Both the position numbers and the translations under genes were made by a program. 64,000 nt of DNA from Phycisphaerae bacterium (GTDB lineage Bacteria; Planctomycetota; Phycisphaerae; Phycisphaerales; Phycisphaeraceae), in assembly GCA_030426385.1 (NCBI GenBank), contig JAUHYI010000009.1, positions 22,919-86,918 on the forward strand. The letters are read 5' to 3'. Below are positions 43,275-53,086 of this stretch, in pieces (position 1 is the stretch's first letter; each line of letters begins with the position of its first letter). The notes under the pieces are model-generated. The model ran no database searches, was not told the origin of the DNA, and saw only the letters and a list, made by a program, of their open reading frames with translations.

Positions 43275-44510
43275 TTATGCGGCATTGTTTTCCGCGTCAG
43301 CATTTTCGTCGGGGCGTTCGTACATGTATGACACATCCTCGTCGTCGACCGATCGAATCATTAACTCGCTCGTTTCGTCAAGGATCACTTCGGGGCTGAT
43401 GCGTTCTTTGGGTAACAGGTTGCCATGTTCATCGAAGGCAATCACCACCTTGGGTGCAAATGGATCGCGCGTACGGCCGGTGACAATCGCCCATCGTCCG
43501 TTGTTCAGTTTCACCCGCGTGCCAACTTGAAACGGCTGCACCATTTGGCAGAACGATTTCACCAACACCGGGTCAAATTTTTCTCGGTTCGGTCCGTAGG
43601 CCATTTCCCACAACACGCGGATCGAGCTTTTGGATTCTCGCCAGGCCCGGGGTGTGATCGCGGCGTCGAACGAATCGCACAAGCGAATAATCCTCGAGAA
43701 AACATGCATTTTTTCGCCCTTGGGTTGAGCGGGATAACCTGAGCCATCCATATTTTCGTGATGCGTGCGAATCACCATCCGCGCTGCGGGGGGCATGCGA
43801 TCGGGCATTTGTGCGGCGCTGCTGTTGGGATGATTGCGAATCAATTCCCATTCGCTTTTTGTCAGCGGTTCGGTTTTTTGTTCCAGATGTTCCAGTTCAA
43901 CCATCCCCAGATCCATGAACATCGCGCCCAGACCCAGCGGTTCCAGATTGCGGGCCAACACGGAGCCGAGGTTATTGCTGTGCGTCTGACGTTCGCGTTC
44001 GCTTACCACATAATCAATGCATCGCGACCCCAACACCATGGCCATGTAAAAAACATTGGCCGTGTGATCCGCCAGATAACTCTCCGGCTCATACGCGGGC
44101 TTGGGTAGCACTGTGCCCACCGGATTCGACACGATAAATCGAATGATATCGCCGACCGCGCGTTCGACGCTGTTGTATTGCTGATCGAATTTTTTCGCTT
44201 GCGATGCTTTGGCTGCGGGGGATGTGGCATTGGGACGCGGATTAAAAACCGCAGCAATCGCTTCGTTCGCGCGCGTTTTGGCCGTGTCAGCAACTTTGCG
44301 ATCTTGCGAATCATCTTCGAAATCGATCACGCCATCCAGCGCCGCATCCGTGATGCCCACACGCAGTTCCGGATACCGCGATTGCAACTGTTCGATGTCG
44401 TCGCCACTGAGCGTTCGACCGGCAGGCAGTAACAACATCGCACCGCGCATCACCGAATGGTTGAGCACCATGCCCGCGGTCAGCTGTTCGGGTTTTAAGA
44501 TCAGTGGCAT
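43275..44510 (-). CDS. HD-GYP-like cyclic-di-GMP phosphodiesterase family protein
   Basis: This 411-aa protein has an N-terminal DUF3391-like strand region (LKPEQLTAGMVLNHSVMRG) and a central HD-GYP domain. The GYP part is intact (RTHHENMDGSGYP) and NHPNSSAAQMPD is present. The position of the HD dyad reads GAMFMDLGMVELE, so Met replaces the usual metal-binding His, and activity may be lost or altered. The C-terminal part (about 300-390) has TRVKLNNGRWAIV, a small beta domain seen in other HD-GYP proteins. ATG 44510 or 44531. Confidence 0.83.
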   Translation of the reverse strand: MPLILKPEQLTAGMVLNHSVMRGAMLLLPAGRTLSGDDIEQLQSRYPELRVGITDAALDGVIDFEDDSQDRKVADTAKTRANEAIAAVFNPRPNATSPAAKASQAKKFDQQYNSVERAVGDIIRFIVSNPVGTVLPKPAYEPESYLADHTANVFYMAMVLGSRCIDYVVSERERQTHSNNLGSVLARNLEPLGLGAMFMDLGMVELEHLEQKTEPLTKSEWELIRNHPNSSAAQMPDRMPPAARMVIRTHHENMDGSGYPAQPKGEKMHVFSRIIRLCDSFDAAITPRAWRESKSSIRVLWEMAYGPNREKFDPVLVKSFCQMVQPFQVGTRVKLNNGRWAIVTGRTRDPFAPKVVIAFDEHGNLLPKERISPEVILDETSELMIRSVDDEDVSYMYERPDENADAENNAA

Positions 44511-44588
44511 CTCATTTACAGTTATCGGCACTATTCCACTTTGGATTTAATACCCGGCCATCCCCATCGACCGGCGGTGTCATTTCCA

Positions 44589-44700
44589 GTTAGCCGTCGC
44601 CCTTGGGCGGTGCGAACCTTGGTGAAACCCCATGCCATCGCGCCGCCTGAAGGTGTTGGCTAACGGGAAATCACGCACGAGTTCTAAACAGGATTGGTAT
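44589..44700. repeat. Palindromic repeat R1, diverged copy
   Basis: GTTAGCCGTCGCCCTTGGGC and a mutated right arm (CGCGCCGCCTGAAGGTGTTG) enclose about 30 bases. The flank ACGAGTTCTAAACAGGATTG matches that of the 18-kb copy. Confidence 0.75.
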
Positions 44701-44709
44701 CACGCCTAT

Positions 44710-44740
44710 AAAAAACGCCCACCGCGTGATGCGATGGGCG
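44710..44740 (-). terminator. Intrinsic terminator of hppA
   Basis: On the minus strand CGCCCATCGC-ATCAC-GCGGTGGGCG forms a 10-pair stem with one G-T pair, followed by TTTTTT. It lies 70 bases after the hppA stop. Confidence 0.8.
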
Positions 44741-44809
44741 CTTGTTTTTTCGTGTTTTAAACTTCGGCGACCCAATTATGCCAATGGCAATCTGTTTCGG
44801 TCTTTCCGT

Positions 44810-47038
44810 TTATTCCGATTTTGCCAATTCGATCGTCCAGTCCGACATCGACTCGCTGTGCATCGCCTGAGGGGCGACATCAACATCGACATCGACTTGC
44901 GGGAGGGACACGTCGTCGAGCACCGACGTGTCGGATTCCCAGATCGGTCCGGGGATCAGCAGCGGGGCGATCACCAGACTCACGATGGCCATCACGTTGA
45001 TCAGAATGTTCATCGATGGGCCCGAGGTATCTTTCAACGGGTCGCCCACCGTGTCACCCACGACGGTGGCCTTGTGGCCTTCGCTACCCTTGCCGCCTTC
45101 GTGACCTTCTTCCACATATTTCTTGGCGTTGTCCCAGGCACCGCCTGAGTTCGACATCGACAGGGCCAACAACACACAACCCAGCAGTGCACCGACCAAC
45201 ATGCCACCCAGCGCTTCAGCGCCGAGGATGTAACCCACAATCACCGGCATGCCTACCGCCAACGCTGCGGGCAACACCATGCGCTTCAGTGCTGCGGCGG
45301 TTGCAATATCAACGCATCGGTTTGCATCTGGTTCGGCATTGCCTTCCAACAGACCGGGGATGTCCCGGAACTGCCGGCGAATTTCTTCGATCATTTCATG
45401 AGCCGCATCGCCCACCGCTTTCATCGTGATCGAACCATTCAAAAACGGAATCGCACCACCGATGAACATACCCACCAACACCACAGCGTTACCCAGTTCC
45501 AATTGGAAACCCGGATACTTGTGTTCCACGGTGTTGATGAATGCCTTGATCATCGTCAACGCAGCGAGGCCAGCGGCACCGATGGCAAAACCTTTGCCGA
45601 TCGCCGCAGTGGTGTTACCCACCGCATCAAGCGAGTCGGTAATCTTGCGGGTGTCTTCACTCATGCCTGCCATTTCCGCGATACCGCCTGCGTTGTCAGA
45701 TACTGGGCCGTACGCATCGATCGCCATCGTGATGCCGACGGTTGCCAACATACCCACCGCAGCCACACCCACGCCGTATTCACCGGCCATCGTGTAGCTC
45801 ACTAAGATGATGCCTGCGATGGTCAGCATGGGCACCACGACCGATTCATAGCCGACTGCCAGACCGCTGATCATCACGGTCGCCACGCCGGTGCGTGATG
45901 AGGCTGCGATGTCGCGAACGGGTTTGCCGCCCGTGTAGTATTCGGTGATAAAGCCAATGATGATGCCGCCGAACGCACCGGAACATACGGCATACCACAC
46001 GTTGATGCTCACGTCAGCAAATTTCGTCAAACCAAAAGCACCGGCAATAAACAACACCGCGGCCCCGATCGTTCCCACACGCAATGCCGACGCGGGGTTC
46101 ATGCCGCTGGCCAATTTCACCAACACAATCCCCAGCAACGAACAGATCAGACCGATGCTGGTCATCGCCAACGGCAGATACATCAAGGTCGAACGAGCCG
46201 CTTCGTCATCCATCGCCGAGGTGAGCAAGCCGGGCAGTTGTGAAACCGCCAACGTGGCCGCGATGGCGATGGTGGCAATCTGTGCCCCGCAATAGGATTC
46301 AAAAATATCCGAGCCCATGCCCGCCACGTCGCCGACGTTATCGCCCACGTTGTCGGCAATCACGCCAGGGTTACGTGGATCATCTTCAGGAATACCCGCT
46401 TCAACTTTACCCACCAGGTCGGCACCGACGTCTGCGGCTTTGGTGAAAATACCACCGCCGACGCGATAGAACAGAGCGACCAGTGAGGCCCCCATGGCGA
46501 AGCCTTCGATGGCATGAGCCGCATGCACGATGTCATGATCGCCGCCGATGCCTGTGGCTCGCGAGATGAACAGGTAGAACAACGTGCCGATGCCGACCAG
46601 TCCCATCGCCGCGACGGTCAGGCCCATGATGCTGCCGCCGAAAAATGCGATGGACAAGGCTTTGGCCATGCCCGAATCGCGTGCGGCCACGGTGGTGCGC
46701 ACGTTGGCTTTGGTGGCGGTGTACATGCCGATGAAGCCAGCCACCGACGAACAAATCGCACCGGCGAAAAACGCGATCGCCGTTTGTTGCCCAATGAATA
46801 CGTAAACCAGAATCCCCACGATCACCGCGAACACAGACAGCAACATGAATTCACGCTTCATGAAAATCATGGCCGCTTTATGAATGGTCTCGGCAATTTC
46901 TGCCACGCGCCCCTCACCGCCCGAACTGCGATTCACAATGGCAAAAATAATTGCCGCGGCAATCAGCCCGACAACGCCGAGCAGAGGTGTGAGGTAAGTG
47001 TAATCGCTAATCAACGCGAGGGAGGTGTACAAGCTCAT
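44810..47038 (-). CDS. hppA: Membrane-bound ion-pumping pyrophosphatase
   Basis: This 742-aa, about 16-helix enzyme couples PPi hydrolysis to cation transport. Motifs are [25 protein letters not shown] (substrate site), [20 protein letters not shown] and, near the C-terminus, [17 protein letters not shown]. The segment [14 protein letters not shown] has Ala where K+-independent enzymes have Lys, so K+ dependence and perhaps Na+ transport is expected from family knowledge. It pairs logically with PPi-type pfk for PPi-based energy use. Confidence 0.95.
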   Translation of the reverse strand: MSLYTSLALISDYTYLTPLLGVVGLIAAAIIFAIVNRSSGGEGRVAEIAETIHKAAMIFMKREFMLLSVFAVIVGILVYVFIGQQTAIAFFAGAICSSVAGFIGMYTATKANVRTTVAARDSGMAKALSIAFFGGSIMGLTVAAMGLVGIGTLFYLFISRATGIGGDHDIVHAAHAIEGFAMGASLVALFYRVGGGIFTKAADVGADLVGKVEAGIPEDDPRNPGVIADNVGDNVGDVAGMGSDIFESYCGAQIATIAIAATLAVSQLPGLLTSAMDDEAARSTLMYLPLAMTSIGLICSLLGIVLVKLASGMNPASALRVGTIGAAVLFIAGAFGLTKFADVSINVWYAVCSGAFGGIIIGFITEYYTGGKPVRDIAASSRTGVATVMISGLAVGYESVVVPMLTIAGIILVSYTMAGEYGVGVAAVGMLATVGITMAIDAYGPVSDNAGGIAEMAGMSEDTRKITDSLDAVGNTTAAIGKGFAIGAAGLAALTMIKAFINTVEHKYPGFQLELGNAVVLVGMFIGGAIPFLNGSITMKAVGDAAHEMIEEIRRQFRDIPGLLEGNAEPDANRCVDIATAAALKRMVLPAALAVGMPVIVGYILGAEALGGMLVGALLGCVLLALSMSNSGGAWDNAKKYVEEGHEGGKGSEGHKATVVGDTVGDPLKDTSGPSMNILINVMAIVSLVIAPLLIPGPIWESDTSVLDDVSLPQVDVDVDVAPQAMHSESMSDWTIELAKSE

Positions 47039-47133
47039 AATGGGAGGATCCTGGTAACGACAAAAATAGGGAAAAGCCGGCGAAGTGGGTCACCGGTGAG
47101 TAACTGGAATGAATGAAAGCCAATTGGGGTTAA

Positions 47134-47393
47134 TGTGGGGGTCGTAATGTGGGGGTCGTAATGTGTACGGGCTGAAATAAACCTGACAAAAAATCCTGAA
47201 CTAAACAACGTTGTCAAAACCTTATTCGCGTAAACCCTGCTATCGGCCAAATGGACTATTTGCCATGGCAAAATACTGGCCGTTCCTGGGGCTCCGTCGC
47301 GGGTCAGGCCACGCATGGGACTGAACAATCGGACCGAAACCCAGACCGACAAACCCCCCGTGTCGGCACGGACAGTGGGGGAGTGGGGGGGGG
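47134..47393. repeat. Short repeats in the hppA upstream gap
   Basis: Two GTGGGGGTCGTAAT units (47137-47164) and a G5/G8 tract (47376-47393) occur in the 515-base gap between hppA and the prepilin-like gene. I see no convincing gene in the gap. Confidence 0.55.
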
Positions 47394-47437
47394 ATTGTAA
47401 TGCAACATCTGCCCGTGTGGAAGTGCAAAATCACGTT

Positions 47438-47467
47438 GTGGGCAGATATCGTGACATTTCTGCCCAC
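47438..47467. promoter_or_regulatory. Possible operator: GTGGGCAGA inverted repeat
   Basis: GTGGGCAGA and TCTGCCCAC are separated by 12 bases, and a third half-site TCTGCCCGTG lies at 47408. The symmetry and repeated half-site suggest a regulator site, but the gap could also end the convergent transcripts. No regulator is adjacent. Confidence 0.3.
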
Positions 47468-47553
47468 GAGTCGACCCACAACGCGATAAAACAGGAGAAA
47501 ATGCGACCTTTGGATCGCTTTGGATCATCCGTGACCCACACCGCAACCGCTGG

Positions 47554-48351
47554 TTATTGGCCCTTGTGGATCATCATCGCATCGTCATCGGACGCGGCAA
47601 TAAACAGGTGATCATCGACGTTGTTGGTTTCGGCCTCGCCATAGCGTGTTTCGATGCCCTTTTGATAATGCGTGACAAAGCGCGTGGAATTATCGTTGAA
47701 CACGATCGTGCCTTGCCAGTCGTCGAAGTCGAGTGCGGGCTTGGTGTGCAAACTGCGGATGCCTTTGCCATTGGGCACCGCACGATCCGACACGATGATG
47801 GCTAAAGGATTGTACGTGTCGAACCATTCCGCGCGGCGTTGGCCTTGGTTATCGATTTGCAGCATCGCGTAGGAATAATTTTTTTCCGTCACCGGGTCGG
47901 TGGTGGCTTTCATCACCTCGATATCGAAGCCCACCTCACCCGGGCTGACCATATAGTCCGGCGTGAAATAATCACCATCGATCAACAATTCAAATCGACC
48001 CGCCACCGTCGCATCAACGATCTCGCCATCCGGCCCAACGCCGGGGTAGTGCCCGTTGTTGGAAGTGGAATAGGTGACGATGCCCTGATGGATGCCACGC
48101 AGTTGTGTGCTGTTTTGCATTTGCTGACCACCATGATGCCGCCGACGCTGTGGCACAAACACTGAAAATACCACCACCGCGACCAGCACCGCGGCCACGC
48201 ACAACACCAACGCATCGATCAGTGAAAACCCGCGCCGCGATAAACGTGAATGTGGCCGTGTCAATGAACTTGGCAATGAACCTGCATGTGAACCTGTTTG
48301 AAATTTAGACGCGCAAGAAGCGCAACGATACCCCGCATGAAAATATGACAT
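47554..48351 (-). CDS. Prepilin-like protein with N-terminal methylation-type sequence
   Basis: This 265-aa protein begins MSYFHAGYRCASCAS with AGGAAAT before the ATG. The type IV pilin-like signal SRRGFSLIDALVLCVAAVLV lies near residues 43-62. The usual Glu at +5 is Asp. The helix ends in a basic QRRRHH stretch, then a globular region with GRFELLIDGDYFTPDY and FNDNSTRFV, similar in layout to planctomycete DUF1559-like and H-X9-DG prepilins. The protein is probably exported by a type II-like machine encoded elsewhere. Confidence 0.72.
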   Translation of the reverse strand: MSYFHAGYRCASCASKFQTGSHAGSLPSSLTRPHSRLSRRGFSLIDALVLCVAAVLVAVVVFSVFVPQRRRHHGGQQMQNSTQLRGIHQGIVTYSTSNNGHYPGVGPDGEIVDATVAGRFELLIDGDYFTPDYMVSPGEVGFDIEVMKATTDPVTEKNYSYAMLQIDNQGQRRAEWFDTYNPLAIIVSDRAVPNGKGIRSLHTKPALDFDDWQGTIVFNDNSTRFVTHYQKGIETRYGEAETNNVDDHLFIAASDDDAMMIHKGQ

Positions 48352-48552
48352 GATGATTTCCTCAATAAATGCACTGAATGGATGCGCCACACGACGCATC
48401 GCGATTGACGTGACAAGATGCGTGCAACAGAGAGGATGATGAAAATAAAAACCCAGGGCCGAGATGCCAGTTATGACTATGCGCGAATCTGCGTGTCGGT
48501 TCGCACGATTGGGAAAAACAAGGCGAAACGTTGAAATACAAAAACAAAAAAA

Positions 48553-48581
48553 GAAGCCCACAGATTGAATCTGTGGGCTTC
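48553..48581 (-). terminator. Intrinsic terminator after mscS
   Basis: A perfect 14-pair stem (GAAGCCCACAGATT and inverse) is followed on the minus strand by TTTTTTTGTTTTTG. It lies about 100 bases after the mscS stop, beyond the C-run repeat, so the C-run and an intrinsic terminator coexist here. Confidence 0.88.
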
Positions 48582-48631
48582 GGTCAATTGTATTGCCCCC
48601 CCCACATACACCACCTGCGGATCGGTGGTGA

Positions 48632-48682
48632 GGGGAAAAACGTGGGGGAAAGTGGGGGGGATGTGGGGGGGGATGGGGGGGG
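48632..48682 (-). repeat. C-run repeat array after the mscS stop
   Basis: On the minus strand TAA is followed directly by C8, AT, C8, ACAT, C7, ACTTT, C5 and ACGTTTTTCCCC. Confidence 0.88.
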
Positions 48683-49630
48683 TTAGTCGCCGAGTTTGCC
48701 GTTGACATGCACATCCATTTGCGGGAATGGGATGCCGATGCCTGCGTCGTCCAGATGCATTTTGACCGCACGGGTCAGTTCTTCTTTGACGCCCCAGTAG
48801 TCAGCGGTCGCAGCCCAGAAACGCACGACCCAGTTCACTGATGAATCGCCCAGGTCGACCAGAACCACCGCGTGCCCACGCCCTTCGCCATCGATGCGCT
48901 TGGCGGCCAATGAGTCTGCCGCTTTGTTCAGCGCTGCCCGCGTGTCGTCGATGCTGGCACCATAGTCCGCACCCACGCTCACGTCCACACGACGTTCGCC
49001 ATGGAACGTGATGTTCTCGATGGTGCCGCCGTAGATTTCACCATTGGGCACGATGATACGTCGGTTGTCGGGCGTATCGAAGGTGGTGGTGAACAATTCG
49101 ATTTCATGCACTTTGGCAGTGATGCCTGCGGCGGAAACCACATCGCCGATTTTGAACGGGCGAAAGATCAACAGCATCGCACCGGCCGCGAAATTCGACA
49201 GTGTGCCCGACAAGGCCATGCCGACAGCGAAACCGGCAGCAGCCAGGATGGCCGCGAAGCTGGTGACTTCAATGCCAAATTTACCCAGGGCAAACATCAC
49301 ACCCAGGATCAGCATCAGGTAATACACGATCTTGCCGAAGAACCGGGCCAGTGTTTCATCGACGCGGGCTTTGCCCATGGCACGTTGCACACTCGAGGCC
49401 AGGATTTTTCCGACGAACATGGCAATCACCAGAATGACAATCGCCCAGACGACGGGCAGCAGATAATCCTGAGCCAGAACCCACATCGCATCGGTGTCGC
49501 CTTGCAGCGCATCGCCGACGGTGGTTTTGGCTTGTTCGATGGTGAGGTCAATGTTTTCTTCCGGGGTGGAAACGGAAACTTCCGTGTCAGCTTGAGCAAG
49601 TAAGAGTGATAGCATCGTGAGAGACTCCAT
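48683..49630 (-). CDS. mscS: Small-conductance mechanosensitive channel MscS
   Basis: This 315-aa protein is of E. coli MscS size. An N-terminal extension precedes three helices (about 55-75, 95-120 and 130-160). The pore helix is ILAAAGFAVGMALSGTLSNFAAGAML with the Gly/Ala packing of MscS. RPFKIGDVV, IELFTTTFDTPDNRRIIVPNG and the C-terminal GIGIPFPQMDVH strand follow. It is transcribed after mscL, 80 bases apart. The first 20 residues may be a signal-like helix. Confidence 0.94.
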   Translation of the reverse strand: MESLTMLSLLLAQADTEVSVSTPEENIDLTIEQAKTTVGDALQGDTDAMWVLAQDYLLPVVWAIVILVIAMFVGKILASSVQRAMGKARVDETLARFFGKIVYYLMLILGVMFALGKFGIEVTSFAAILAAAGFAVGMALSGTLSNFAAGAMLLIFRPFKIGDVVSAAGITAKVHEIELFTTTFDTPDNRRIIVPNGEIYGGTIENITFHGERRVDVSVGADYGASIDDTRAALNKAADSLAAKRIDGEGRGHAVVLVDLGDSSVNWVVRFWAATADYWGVKEELTRAVKMHLDDAGIGIPFPQMDVHVNGKLGD

Positions 49631-49710
49631 GATTAAAAATGAAAGGTAACGTTACTGGGTTGCCCTTCGGATTAACAAAAAAACTGAATGGTGAGATACA
49701 CGGCAATGGC

Positions 49711-50145
49711 TTATTTTTGATTTTCTTTGAGCAAGTCGCGGATTTCAGTCAGTATCACCACGTCGGCAGGTGGGACGGGTGGGGCGGCTGCTTTGATATC
49801 TTTTTCCTGTTCGAAATGTTCCTTGGCAGTGTTGATGGCTTTGATCATAAAAAAGATGGCCAACGCCATGATCACAAAATCAAACACCGTGTTGATGAAC
49901 ATGCCATAGTTGAGATAGACCGCCGGCTTGATAATCTTATCACCTTCCATCACTGCGGGCGACAGCAAGCGTCTCATATCGGTGAAGTCGACGCCGCCGG
50001 TAATCAGGCCCAGGGGTGGCATGATAATGTCGTTGACCAGTGACGAGACAATTTTTCCGAACGCGCCGCCGATGATGACGCCGACCGCCATGTCGATGAC
50101 GTTGCCACGCATGGCAAATTTTTTGAATTCGCCTGCTAAGCTCAT
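49711..50145 (-). CDS. mscL: Large-conductance mechanosensitive channel MscL
   Basis: The 144-aa protein carries the classical MscL layout. The amphipathic N-terminus and first helix are [20 protein letters not shown] with [22 protein letters not shown] periplasmic loop leads to the second helix ([20 protein letters not shown]), and a C-terminal coiled helix ([11 protein letters not shown]) ends the protein. AGGAGAT precedes the ATG. It heads an mscL-mscS pair that protects against osmotic down-shock. Confidence 0.96.
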   Translation of the reverse strand: MSLAGEFKKFAMRGNVIDMAVGVIIGGAFGKIVSSLVNDIIMPPLGLITGGVDFTDMRRLLSPAVMEGDKIIKPAVYLNYGMFINTVFDFVIMALAIFFMIKAINTAKEHFEQEKDIKAAAPPVPPADVVILTEIRDLLKENQK

Positions 50146-50406
50146 GAGCGATCTCCTGATGGGGGGCGGTTAAAGAGGCGATAAAAGAGACGGTTTAAAA
50201 GGCTGTTGGTGGGAGCGATTTTCCATCACGTAATTTACTGTGCCGCGTTGATCGTGTCCATCGACCTCAAGCGGTGGGTCGTGAGCAGTGAAGTCGTTTA
50301 ATTTTATAGTCCTCGTCGAGTCGCCGGAGGGAATACCTCGAGTCAATTCCCCAGGGCTAAACGAGATCGTTTTCACACAGCCCCACGGTCTGGGTGGTGT
50401 GTGTGG

Positions 50407-50428
50407 TGGGGGTGGGGGTGTGGGGGGA
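50407..50428 (+). repeat. G-rich tract in the mscL to kinase gap
   Basis: Runs of five, five and six G are separated by T and TGT. Apart from this and a CTCGAG-like palindrome near 50307-50345, the 581-base gap between mscL and the kinase gene (divergent) shows nothing I recognise. Confidence 0.5.
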
Positions 50429-50726
50429 GTGCGATGTGATGTGATCCGATAACCGGTTTGGCCTTGCGTTGGATTGCTTGGTTTGGCCAGGCCAGAAGCA
50501 ATTTGAGAGTGGGGCACGCGGTGAGTAATGGGGCCACTGGCAATAGTCGAAGAAAAGTTAACAAGCTGGACCACTCGGCCTGTGTGCTTGGTTTGCCTGG
50601 TGTGCGCGGTGCGTTTCGTGCGTTCAGTGCGCCTGGTGATTGGGGAAACGCGGCGGGCAGGTAGGCCGATGGTCCGTAGGTCGGGCAGGCGGATTGATCG
50701 GTTGGTCGTCACGGCTGGAGTACAAG

Positions 50727-52934
50727 ATGTCGTTCAAGTTACGGTTAACAATTGCGTTTCTTGTGTTGGCTGGGATGGTCGGCGCGATGGGTGCGTTTGG
50801 TCATTACATGACCAATAGCGTGACCAACGAATTTGAAAAAGCAGCCAGTGAACGCACGCCGCAGCTCGAAGCCTTGAGTCAGATATCCGGCCAACTCTTG
50901 AAGCAACGTGACTCGTTGTTAGATATGGCGGACAATAATATTGCCAAGCATACACGTAGCCACAAAGAGCCGATGGCTGACCATGTAGCGAGTGATGGTG
51001 GTCGCGATCATGATCATGTCGCTGGCGCATCGCATCAACATGATCCGGAGCATGATGCGGATCATGAGGGTGAAGACCATCACGATGATCACAGCCAGTC
51101 CGCCGATTTTATGGCGCATAGCCATGATACGTTGCATGATGTGGAGTCCGAGCTTCTCGCATGGGTGCAGCGCTATCACGACCTGGCTGACGATGAAGAA
51201 GGCGAAGAGCGAGAACTGGCTGAACGGCTATTGCAACGCATTGTAGCGATGAATCAGGTGGTGGATGAGTTATGGCATCGTGGTGACCATGAAGAATTAA
51301 CGATCGAGCGATTGCAATATGTGTTTAGCACCGTGACGGGAATGCAGAGCCAAGTGCATGCGATTGTTCAAGAGGCAACTGAAGGTGAAATCGAAGAATT
51401 AACCGAAGGGTTTGCCGAAGCGCACGAAAAGCGAATGTTGATGAGGGAGATGTCGCTCATAGGTGCCGTGTTGGCCTTCGTGGTCGCGTTTGTGTTGAGT
51501 GCGTTTATCATTCGCGGCTTGATAAGGCCGTTGTCCAAACTTCAAAAAGCCTCGGAACAACTGGGGCATGGCGATCTGGATACCGAGATTGCCCTGGCCG
51601 GTGCGACAGAATTTCGCATGGTGGCCTCGGCGTTTAACCACATGGTCGGGCAACTGCGTGAAATGAATGATTCGTTGGTTGATGCGAAAATCAAAGCCGA
51701 CCAGGCGAATCATGCCAAGAGTGAATTTTTAGCCAACATGAGTCATGAGATCCGCACGCCGATGACCGCGATTCTGGGGTACACCGAATTTTTGCTGGAG
51801 AACGGCGACATAAATCATGCGCCGCCCGAACGCGTTGAAGCGCTTCGCACGTTGGAACGCAGTGGCAAACACTTGTTAACCATTATTAACGATGTGTTGG
51901 ACTTGTCGAAAATCGAAGCAGGCAAAATGGAATTGGAAATCATTCCCTGTTCGTTGGTGGAATTGTTGGATGATATTTTTGGTTTGGCTTGTGAACGGGC
52001 TCGTCGCAATGGCGTGGAATTGCGTGTCGAAAGCGCGGGTTTAATTCCGGAAAAAATCGAAACGGATCCGACACGCGTGCGTCAGGTGCTAATGAATCTG
52101 ATTTCCAATGCGATGAAATTTACCCGGGCGGGTTCGGTCACATTGCGCGTGTCGCAGTTGGATGTGGAGCCGAAAAACACGGACGCTGTCGGTGCCGATG
52201 CCGGGCCGTGGACGCTTGCGTTTGATGTGATTGATACAGGGGTGGGCATGACCGAAGAGCAGGCGGCGCGGATGTTCCAAGCCTTTACGCAGGCGGATAC
52301 CTCAACAACACGGCAATACGGGGGCACGGGCCTGGGGCTGACCATCAGTCGCAAATTGGCGATGGGTTTGGGCGGTGAAGTGTCGATTGTGAAAACCGCG
52401 GTGAACGAAGGAACGCAGATGCGTGCGACGATTCAGGTCGGATGGATCACAGAAGCCAGTCGCGTGCGTGTTAATTTGTCGTCGAAAGACCAGGGCCGAG
52501 CTGATCAGGCACAGCCGAAGGTTGCCAATGTGTCCTCATTGTCTGAACTGTCGCTGCGGATTCTTGTGGCCGAAGATGGTCTCGACAATCAACGGTTGAT
52601 CAAGTACATCCTGGAGAAAGCCGGGGCTGATGTCACGCTTGTTGAAAATGGCCAATTGGCGTATGACGCGGCGATGTCGTCTCAACAAGAGGGGCAGCCG
52701 TTTGACGTGGTGCTGATGGATATGCAGATGCCCGTGCTCGATGGCTACGGCGCTGCCGCGCAGTTGCGACGTGATGGCTACCTCGGCCCAATCATCGCTC
52801 TGACCGCTCACGCGATGGCCCACGAGCGCGAAAAATGTTTGAAGCATGGTTGCAATGACTATGCGACCAAGCCGATCGATCGAGCGGTACTGTTCGCCAC
52901 GATTCGCAAGTGCTGCCAAGCCGATGCCGCGTGA
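50727..52934 (+). CDS. Hybrid sensor histidine kinase with His-rich periplasmic sensor
   Basis: This 735-aa protein has a first helix (about 5-26), then a periplasmic region in which residues 75-125 are extraordinarily rich in His and Asp ([20 protein letters not shown] and HHDDHS). A second helix (about 240-260), HAMP, and the HisKA box [16 protein letters not shown] with His340 follow. HATPase comes next (N box [31 protein letters not shown]), then a receiver with Asp665 in [12 protein letters not shown]. The His/Asp stretch suggests divalent-metal sensing; this is inference. GGAG precedes the ATG. No separate response regulator is adjacent. Confidence 0.9.
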   Translation: MSFKLRLTIAFLVLAGMVGAMGAFGHYMTNSVTNEFEKAASERTPQLEALSQISGQLLKQRDSLLDMADNNIAKHTRSHKEPMADHVASDGGRDHDHVAGASHQHDPEHDADHEGEDHHDDHSQSADFMAHSHDTLHDVESELLAWVQRYHDLADDEEGEERELAERLLQRIVAMNQVVDELWHRGDHEELTIERLQYVFSTVTGMQSQVHAIVQEATEGEIEELTEGFAEAHEKRMLMREMSLIGAVLAFVVAFVLSAFIIRGLIRPLSKLQKASEQLGHGDLDTEIALAGATEFRMVASAFNHMVGQLREMNDSLVDAKIKADQANHAKSEFLANMSHEIRTPMTAILGYTEFLLENGDINHAPPERVEALRTLERSGKHLLTIINDVLDLSKIEAGKMELEIIPCSLVELLDDIFGLACERARRNGVELRVESAGLIPEKIETDPTRVRQVLMNLISNAMKFTRAGSVTLRVSQLDVEPKNTDAVGADAGPWTLAFDVIDTGVGMTEEQAARMFQAFTQADTSTTRQYGGTGLGLTISRKLAMGLGGEVSIVKTAVNEGTQMRATIQVGWITEASRVRVNLSSKDQGRADQAQPKVANVSSLSELSLRILVAEDGLDNQRLIKYILEKAGADVTLVENGQLAYDAAMSSQQEGQPFDVVLMDMQMPVLDGYGAAAQLRRDGYLGPIIALTAHAMAHEREKCLKHGCNDYATKPIDRAVLFATIRKCCQADAA

Positions 52935-53086
52935 GTGAGGCGGTGGCAGTTGGAATCGGGGGACAAGTGGGGGACACACGCACAAACATTCCCACACACA
53001 TATCCCCACCTCGTATCCCGCTCGTATTCCCACGCTTACGTTCTACTGCGTGGCTCTGCGTCATACCGTTGTTGTGCCGGGATTGA

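Noticed and set aside
47501..47611. Possible 36-aa frame with AGGAGA before its ATG
   Set aside because: Its C-terminal half overlaps the 3' end of the prepilin-like gene on the opposite strand and it has no helix or motif; chance is more likely.
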